64,000 nucleotides of DNA from IMG/VR virus record IMGVR_UViG_3300026484_000333, positions 1-64,000 of that record. One strand, written 5' to 3'. Shown here piece by piece: positions 60,169-64,000 of the stretch. The DNA comes from a virus. How positions within the stretch are numbered: the stretch's first letter is position 1; every line of letters starts with the position of its first letter. The notes beneath the pieces were generated by a model. It worked only from the letters and a program-made list of their open reading frames with translations, did no database searches and had not been told where the DNA came from. Both the position numbers and the translations under genes were made by a program.

Positions 60169-60468
60169 ATGAACGAATGTAGAATTTATAGCTTTATGGA
60201 TTTGTTTGTAGAAATGGTGGATAATGTTGAAAATGATGAAATTAAAAGCAAAGGAATCCAAAAAATTTTGCTTGAGGTTACGGGGCAGGTACTTGAAATT
60301 GAAGAAGAAATAAGCGAAGGTTGTAAGCAATTGAAAATAAATGATAACTTGGTTTATGAAAAAGGAATGTATTTTATTCCTGTTAAAAATGTTGGTGTTG
60401 TAGTTGTAAATGAAGAAGATTTGAGTAAAATTGCAGAGCTTTTAAATAAGGAGGAAAGCGATGGTTAA
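60169..60468 (+). CDS. Unrecognised acidic 99-residue protein
   Basis: Helical start (FMDLFVEMVDNVENDEIKSK), then strands. GGAGGT 7 nt upstream of the ATG. Overlaps the next gene by 8 nt. No family recognised. Confidence 0.6.
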   Translation: MNECRIYSFMDLFVEMVDNVENDEIKSKGIQKILLEVTGQVLEIEEEISEGCKQLKINDNLVYEKGMYFIPVKNVGVVVVNEEDLSKIAELLNKEESDG

Positions 60469-60820
60469 GTTTATAAAGCGATACGTTTGCCAAGGCAAAG
60501 TTCAAAATGATTATGAAAACAAAGTTGATTTTTTTCAGGTGATTGTTGAAAAGGAAAACGGCGGTTTGGAATGGAATGATATTGTTGTTAAAGGTTTCTT
60601 GGTTTTTCTAAAGGGCGGTAGATATGACCGCTTGATTCGCGGGATGTATAAAATAAAAGAAGAAAAATGGAAAGAACTTGAAAGCAAGTTGTTTGACAAA
60701 GTTGAAGCCATTGATTGCGAGAAAGAAACCGAACTTGAAGTTTATGAACTTGCTTTGGCTGGTGTTAGTTTGCCAGAAGTGCAAAAATTTTTAGAAGAAA
60801 ATGCGGAGAAGGTCAAATGA
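60461..60820 (+). CDS. Unrecognised 119-residue protein
   Basis: Strand-rich N-terminus (FIKRYVCQGKVQ..., FQVIVEKENG), helical C-terminus (LEVYELALAGVSLPEVQKFL). AAGGAGGAAA upstream. Overlaps the next gene by 4 nt. No family recognised. Confidence 0.6.
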   Translation: MVKFIKRYVCQGKVQNDYENKVDFFQVIVEKENGGLEWNDIVVKGFLVFLKGGRYDRLIRGMYKIKEEKWKELESKLFDKVEAIDCEKETELEVYELALAGVSLPEVQKFLEENAEKVK

Positions 60821-61134
60821 AACTTTTGCTCCGCTTGTTGATAGCTGGTTTGATGGTTTCGCAGTTGTTTGGCTGGGAATTGCTGTGCTTGGTCGGAAAG
60901 GAAAATGACAAATGGTTGAATGTTGAAAAGCAGGTAAGTTTACGTTGTAGTAGTGGGAAATTGAAAGCAAGTGCGGTTGGGGTTAGGAAAGTTGGCGATA
61001 TGTTTGTTTATAAAATGCCAAATGGCGAGGCGTTGTATTGCGAAGAAGATTGGGTGTGGAGTTTTAGAAAGCTTGTTGTAGTAGGCGGGAAAAATTTTAA
61101 AAGCAGAAGTTGTAAGGTTTACTATAAAAGGTAA
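60817..61134 (+). CDS. Secreted or periplasmic small protein
   Basis: 105 residues. A signal peptide (KLLLRLLIAGLMVSQLFG) with a cut likely near residue 20, then a domain with cysteines near 25, 44, 74 and 98 that could form disulfides. It is the last gene before the origin-like region. Function unknown; exclusion or envelope modification are possibilities. Confidence 0.65.
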   Translation: MKLLLRLLIAGLMVSQLFGWELLCLVGKENDKWLNVEKQVSLRCSSGKLKASAVGVRKVGDMFVYKMPNGEALYCEEDWVWSFRKLVVVGGKNFKSRSCKVYYKR

Positions 61135-61825
61135 GGCAGTTGGTTGCCTGTTGGTTTGGTTTTTGCAGGTTTAGGGTCAGGTACTTTTTAGTAAATAGCT
61201 AAAATCTTGTTAGTTATATGCCAAGCTATTTGTGAGTAATTGTTAGGTGTTTTAGAGTCAGCAACTTTTTGAGTGCTTTTCGCTCAACCAACCTCCCCCG
61301 TTGTTATTCACAACTACCTGTGAATAACTTGTTTTGGTGTCAAACACTTATTTTTTACTTAACATAATGCATATTCTCGGGAAAATTTAAATGGGAAAAA
61401 TGTGAATAACTCGGCGAATAGTTGTTCAGTTTTAAGTGAATATTAAGGATTCTTTACAAAACAGTGAAAATTTAGTGCCAGACACCATAAAGGATTTTTA
61501 ACGCTAGGTAGTTTATAGAATAAGCGTCTGACACTATTTTATCGGGATTTGGAGGAAGTTATTTATCTGGCTATAAAAAAAGGGCGAAAAATGGTGCGTT
61601 TTATGGGTCACATTGTAGACTTAAAATTTTTTAGTAATTATTTTATAATCACTTGGCAATTTTTTAGTAATTATTTTATAATCACTTGGCAATTTTTTAG
61701 TAATTATTTTGTAATTACTTGGCAATCATTTTTATAATCATTTGGCGGTTATCTGTTATTCATTTTATAATTATCTACCTGTTATTTATTTATAAAATAG
61801 TGCCAGACACTTATTTTTATTTAAT
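61135..61825. other. Gene-free origin-like region
   Basis: About 690 bp with no credible gene. It holds TTATTCACA (61304-61312), TGTGAATAA (61319-61327, inverted, and 61401-61409) and a GTGAA core at 61436. These match DnaA boxes with the TTCAC core described for epsilonproteobacteria. Four palindrome-like GTGYCARACRC sites occur at 61337, 61475, 61524 (inverted) and 61800, and 33-bp AT-rich tandem repeats at 61625. This is the standard content of a replication origin: initiator sites, iterons and an unwinding element. Confidence 0.6.
61625..61746. repeat. Three 33-bp tandem repeats plus a degenerate fourth
   Basis: Units at 61625-61657, 61658-61690 and 61691-61723 (AATTTTTTAGTAATTATTTT then ATAATCACTTGGC) with a partial copy to 61746. 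Units 1 and 2 are identical; unit 3 has small changes. AT-rich, period three helical turns. Confidence 0.9.
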
Positions 61826-61853
61826 AGCAAAAAGGATAATTATCCTTTTTGCT
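61826..61853. terminator. Perfect 28-bp palindrome, bidirectional terminator
   Basis: Arms AGCAAAAAGGATAA and TTATCCTTTTTGCT join without a loop, overlapping the end of the minus-strand gene at 61840. It separates that operon from the origin-like region. Confidence 0.75.
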
Positions 61854-62178
61854 CCTCGAAAATCTTACTCCATAATTCTTCTTCTGTTTCCACTGTTTCT
61901 ATATTTCCTTTCTTTATTTCTTGCTCTATTGCTTTTCTTCTTCCATCTTTAAAAAAACAAAAATCTTCCAAAAAAATTCTCAAATACTTGGACGTTGTAA
62001 TGGAAAAATTATAAGCATCTTTTAAGAGATAAATTTTTCTTTTCTTTGTTATAACTCCATTTTTTTCTTCTTTAATATAAGTCTTCCCTGCAATAAGTGT
62101 ATTATAACTCTGAAAAATAACTCCAAAATCATTACCAATTAAAAACTGATTTTTTTGAATCTGTCTTACTTTTAGCAT
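61840..62178 (-). CDS. Small conserved-type phage protein
   Basis: 112 residues from the ATG at 62178 (AGGAGGTAC site). IFQSYNTLIA and SITTSKYLRIFLEDF are a pattern I recall from short, uncharacterised proteins in many phages. The end lies in the terminator palindrome. Last gene of the right-end operon. Confidence 0.65.
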   Translation of the reverse strand: MLKVRQIQKNQFLIGNDFGVIFQSYNTLIAGKTYIKEEKNGVITKKRKIYLLKDAYNFSITTSKYLRIFLEDFCFFKDGRRKAIEQEIKKGNIETVETEEELWSKIFEEQKG

Positions 62179-62191
62179 TATGTACCTCCTC

Positions 62192-62749
62192 TTAATGTTT
62201 TTTAATCCACAAACTGAATCCAGTTTCAAAGGGATGAATATAATTAATTTTAAATAAAAAATCGTCTTTTATATTTTTAGTAATTTCCCCAGGGATATCT
62301 TGTTTATCATAATAACCGTTGGCATAATCTCCTATTTTTTCCCATCCGACGTTATTTAGCCATTCCTCTGGTACCCACTCAGGTACCGCTATATTTACCT
62401 GATTTACAAATAAATCTAAAAAATCGGAGATTAATTCCTTATTTTTATTTAATTTTTCAAAATAATAAAAATCTCCCTTATTATTAATAAAAATTTCATC
62501 AATATGTTTAATTATGGGTAATTCCTCACCACTTTCACACTTAACAGAAAAATCGAAGTCGATTATATGATTATCACTATAAGCATAATTATAAACTTCA
62601 TTTTTTTCTAAAATTTCACTTAATTCGTAATTTTCTTCATAATTAATCAGAAAAAACACTTCACCATCTAAACAACCTATATCAATGTCGCCATTTTCAA
62701 GTGCTTTTTTTATTTTTTCATTTTTTAAAATTTTTTCAAGTTCTTTCAT
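62192..62749 (-). CDS. Unrecognised acidic 185-residue protein
   Basis: Acidic, with a Trp/Pro-rich part (VPEWVPEEWLNNVGWEKIG) in the second half. GGAGGTAC 5 nt before the ATG. No family recognised. Confidence 0.65.
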   Translation of the reverse strand: MKELEKILKNEKIKKALENGDIDIGCLDGEVFFLINYEENYELSEILEKNEVYNYAYSDNHIIDFDFSVKCESGEELPIIKHIDEIFINNKGDFYYFEKLNKNKELISDFLDLFVNQVNIAVPEWVPEEWLNNVGWEKIGDYANGYYDKQDIPGEITKNIKDDFLFKINYIHPFETGFSLWIKKH

Positions 62750-62760
62750 TGTGTACCTCC

Positions 62761-63177
62761 TTAATTTATTCTATAAATATAATGAGTTTTGCCATTAATA
62801 GTAATTTCTCTCTCATCACCATCGTACGAAGCAATAACGTTTCCTGCCCCGTCGTTTCTCAAAACATCATCTACCCACTGCTCCACATCTACATAACAAC
62901 GTAAATTTTCAGGTATGTTCGGCTCATAGCATTCTTCATAAATATTGTATAATTCATTTTTTGCATATTCTTCTACATCATCGTAATCATCAAAAATTAA
63001 AAATTCATAACAATCACAATCAGCAAAAATGTAATTATCTTCTTTTTTGAATTCACAATCCTTTATATCCTGAGGAAATACCTCAAGTGTTTCCGATAAA
63101 ACTTTTAAATCGTGTTTATTTTTAATATTAAAATAATTTAACACTTCTTTAAAAGTTAATTCACTGTCGTATAGCAT
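62761..63177 (-). CDS. Unrecognised acidic 138-residue protein
   Basis: Very acidic in the middle (FDDYDDVEEYAKNELYNIYEE), beta-rich end (REITINGKTHYIYRIN). AGGAGGTAC site before the ATG. No family recognised. Confidence 0.65.
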   Translation of the reverse strand: MLYDSELTFKEVLNYFNIKNKHDLKVLSETLEVFPQDIKDCEFKKEDNYIFADCDCYEFLIFDDYDDVEEYAKNELYNIYEECYEPNIPENLRCYVDVEQWVDDVLRNDGAGNVIASYDGDEREITINGKTHYIYRIN

Positions 63178-63191
63178 TTTGTACCTCCTTT

Positions 63192-63532
63192 TTAAATTTC
63201 ATAAAAAATACAAATTTTTTGTTTGTTAAATCTGTTAATTTTTTCTTTAAATCTTTTTAAAAAAGTTACCATATCTTCAAAAATTTCAAAATCTAAATTA
63301 TAAAATTTTGTATTATATTTATACTTTAAATAAGTTTCTATATCGTCCCTTAATCCAGTTAAAAAGACATTATTAAGGGTATATTCAACGTTGTTTATAA
63401 TAATACCCTCTTTATTCGTTTTGAAATTGTTTTCTTCTTCATAAACGGAAAAAAACTCTTTTTCCGTTATTTCTTTTTCGTTTAATTTTACTTCAATTAC
63501 TTTTTTTCAAAAACTTTTGTTTCTATTAACAT
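63192..63532 (-). CDS. Protein of 113 residues requiring a -1 frameshift (or broken gene)
   Basis: ATG at 63532 with GGAGGTGC upstream. Frame 0 stops after 11 codons at TAA (63499-63497), directly after the slippery heptamer A-AAA-AAG (63506-63500). The -1 frame then stays open for 102 codons to a TAA ending at 63192, giving 113 residues. A hairpin (ACGGAAAAA / TTTTTTCCGT) starts about 32 nt past the stop. A programmed frameshift, a real one-base deletion in the A-run, or a sequencing error in it all fit. No family recognised. Confidence 0.55.
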
Positions 63533-63544
63533 TTTGCACCTCCT

Positions 63545-64000
63545 TTAATCTTCTAAATCTTCTATAATAGCATCAAAAAAAACATCTTCATCAAATTCTA
63601 ATAAAATTTTGATGAAATTGTCAAATTTATCATAATTTACAATTAAATGATAAATAAATTCGTCTTCAGCCCAATTGAATAAATTTTCAAATAGTTCTTT
63701 TTTTGTTTGTTTTTTATTGCAATTTTCACAATCTTTATAATAATCTTCATAAATTTCAATTAATTCCTCTTTTTTTATTTTTTTAAGAAGTACATCAATC
63801 AATTTGTCTTCCCTGTATTTAATCATATCTGTTATAATCCAGCTTAAAGTCTCATAATCTAAATTGTCGTAATATTTAATTTCCTTTAAATATTCCCTTA
63901 TGTCGTCTATCAATTCATAATAATTCCTACCATCGTGGTGAATTATTATTACCTCAATTTTTTTGTATTTTTCACAATCAAAAACTTCCACCTCAATATC
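63545..64000 (-). CDS. Acidic protein, probably cut by the right edge
   Basis: At least 148 residues from a possible GTG at 63991, but the frame stays open to the window end and the GTG has only a weak ribosome site, so the true start is probably outside. Acidic, with a CENC pair near residue 92 (DCENCNKKQ). No family recognised. Confidence 0.55.
   Translation of the reverse strand, partial: DIEVEVFDCEKYKKIEVIIIHHDGRNYYELIDDIREYLKEIKYYDNLDYETLSWIITDMIKYREDKLIDVLLKKIKKEELIEIYEDYYKDCENCNKKQTKKELFENLFNWAEDEFIYHLIVNYDKFDNFIKILLEFDEDVFFDAIIEDLED

Noticed and set aside
61549-61737. 62-codon plus-strand frame
   Set aside because: Most of it is translated tandem-repeat DNA (FFSNYFIITWQ repeated) with no ribosome site; the repeats belong to the origin-like region.
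1-64000. tRNA genes, integrase, attachment sites and insertion sequences
   Set aside because: I looked for CCA-ended cloverleafs, tyrosine/serine recombinases and transposases and saw nothing convincing; a covariance-model scan could still find a tRNA.

Overview
The window is most of the genome of an AT-rich, tailed, siphovirus-type phage of a Gram-negative, probably anaerobic host. Evidence for the phage type is an HK97-type head module (portal, prohead protease, major capsid, large and small terminase), a 1973-residue tape measure protein, a tail tube, a tail terminator and a GTA/lambda-like tail tip, with no sheath gene. A lipoprotein plus membrane-anchored coiled-coil spanin pair implies an outer membrane. 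A class III (oxygen-sensitive) ribonucleotide reductase with its activase implies anaerobic growth. TTCAC-core DnaA boxes and CGATAT-type promoters would suit a Campylobacterota host, but that is inference only. No DNA polymerase, helicase or integrase was recognised; parts of the genome may lie outside the window.

Layout. 0-11.2 kb (minus strand): nucleic-acid metabolism. This holds a GIY-YIG-like gene cut by the left edge, a metallophosphoesterase, a sigma-70-family factor, SbcC/SbcD (gp46/gp47-like) proteins, a putative ssDNA-binding protein, NrdG/NrdD and a flap endonuclease. 11.3-34.7 kb (minus): RuvC-like resolvase, endolysin, tail tip, tail proteins, tape measure, chaperones, tail tube and head-tail connectors. 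35.4-45.9 kb (minus): capsid, a lysis cassette set between capsid and protease, portal, fibre-like proteins and TerL. 46.2-54 kb: a plus-strand cassette between TerL and TerS, a second holin candidate, an HNH gene and a tail-fibre operon. 54.3-61.1 kb (plus): about 18 mostly unrecognised small genes led by a 622-residue candidate replication protein. 61.1-61.85 kb: gene-free, origin-like, with DnaA boxes, palindromic sites and 33-bp tandem repeats. 61.8-64 kb (minus): five small genes sharing one ribosome-binding-site style, one needing a -1 frameshift.

How it may work together. Two promoter classes stand out. Host-type TTGACA-N16-18-TATAAT promoters precede the nucleic-acid genes, the accessory plus-strand cassettes and TerS. 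A different element, YYGATATAW, lies 27-36 nt upstream of at least eleven structural genes and is absent from the replication genes. The encoded sigma factor is the obvious candidate to read it, giving an early-to-late switch. One copy has no gene directly behind it. Its predicted start falls on the first of three tandem hairpins with a 27-nt period, conserved loops and compensatory stem changes: a candidate late structured RNA, and the most novel item here. A 52-bp repeat marks four transcription-unit boundaries, always in the direction of the downstream genes.
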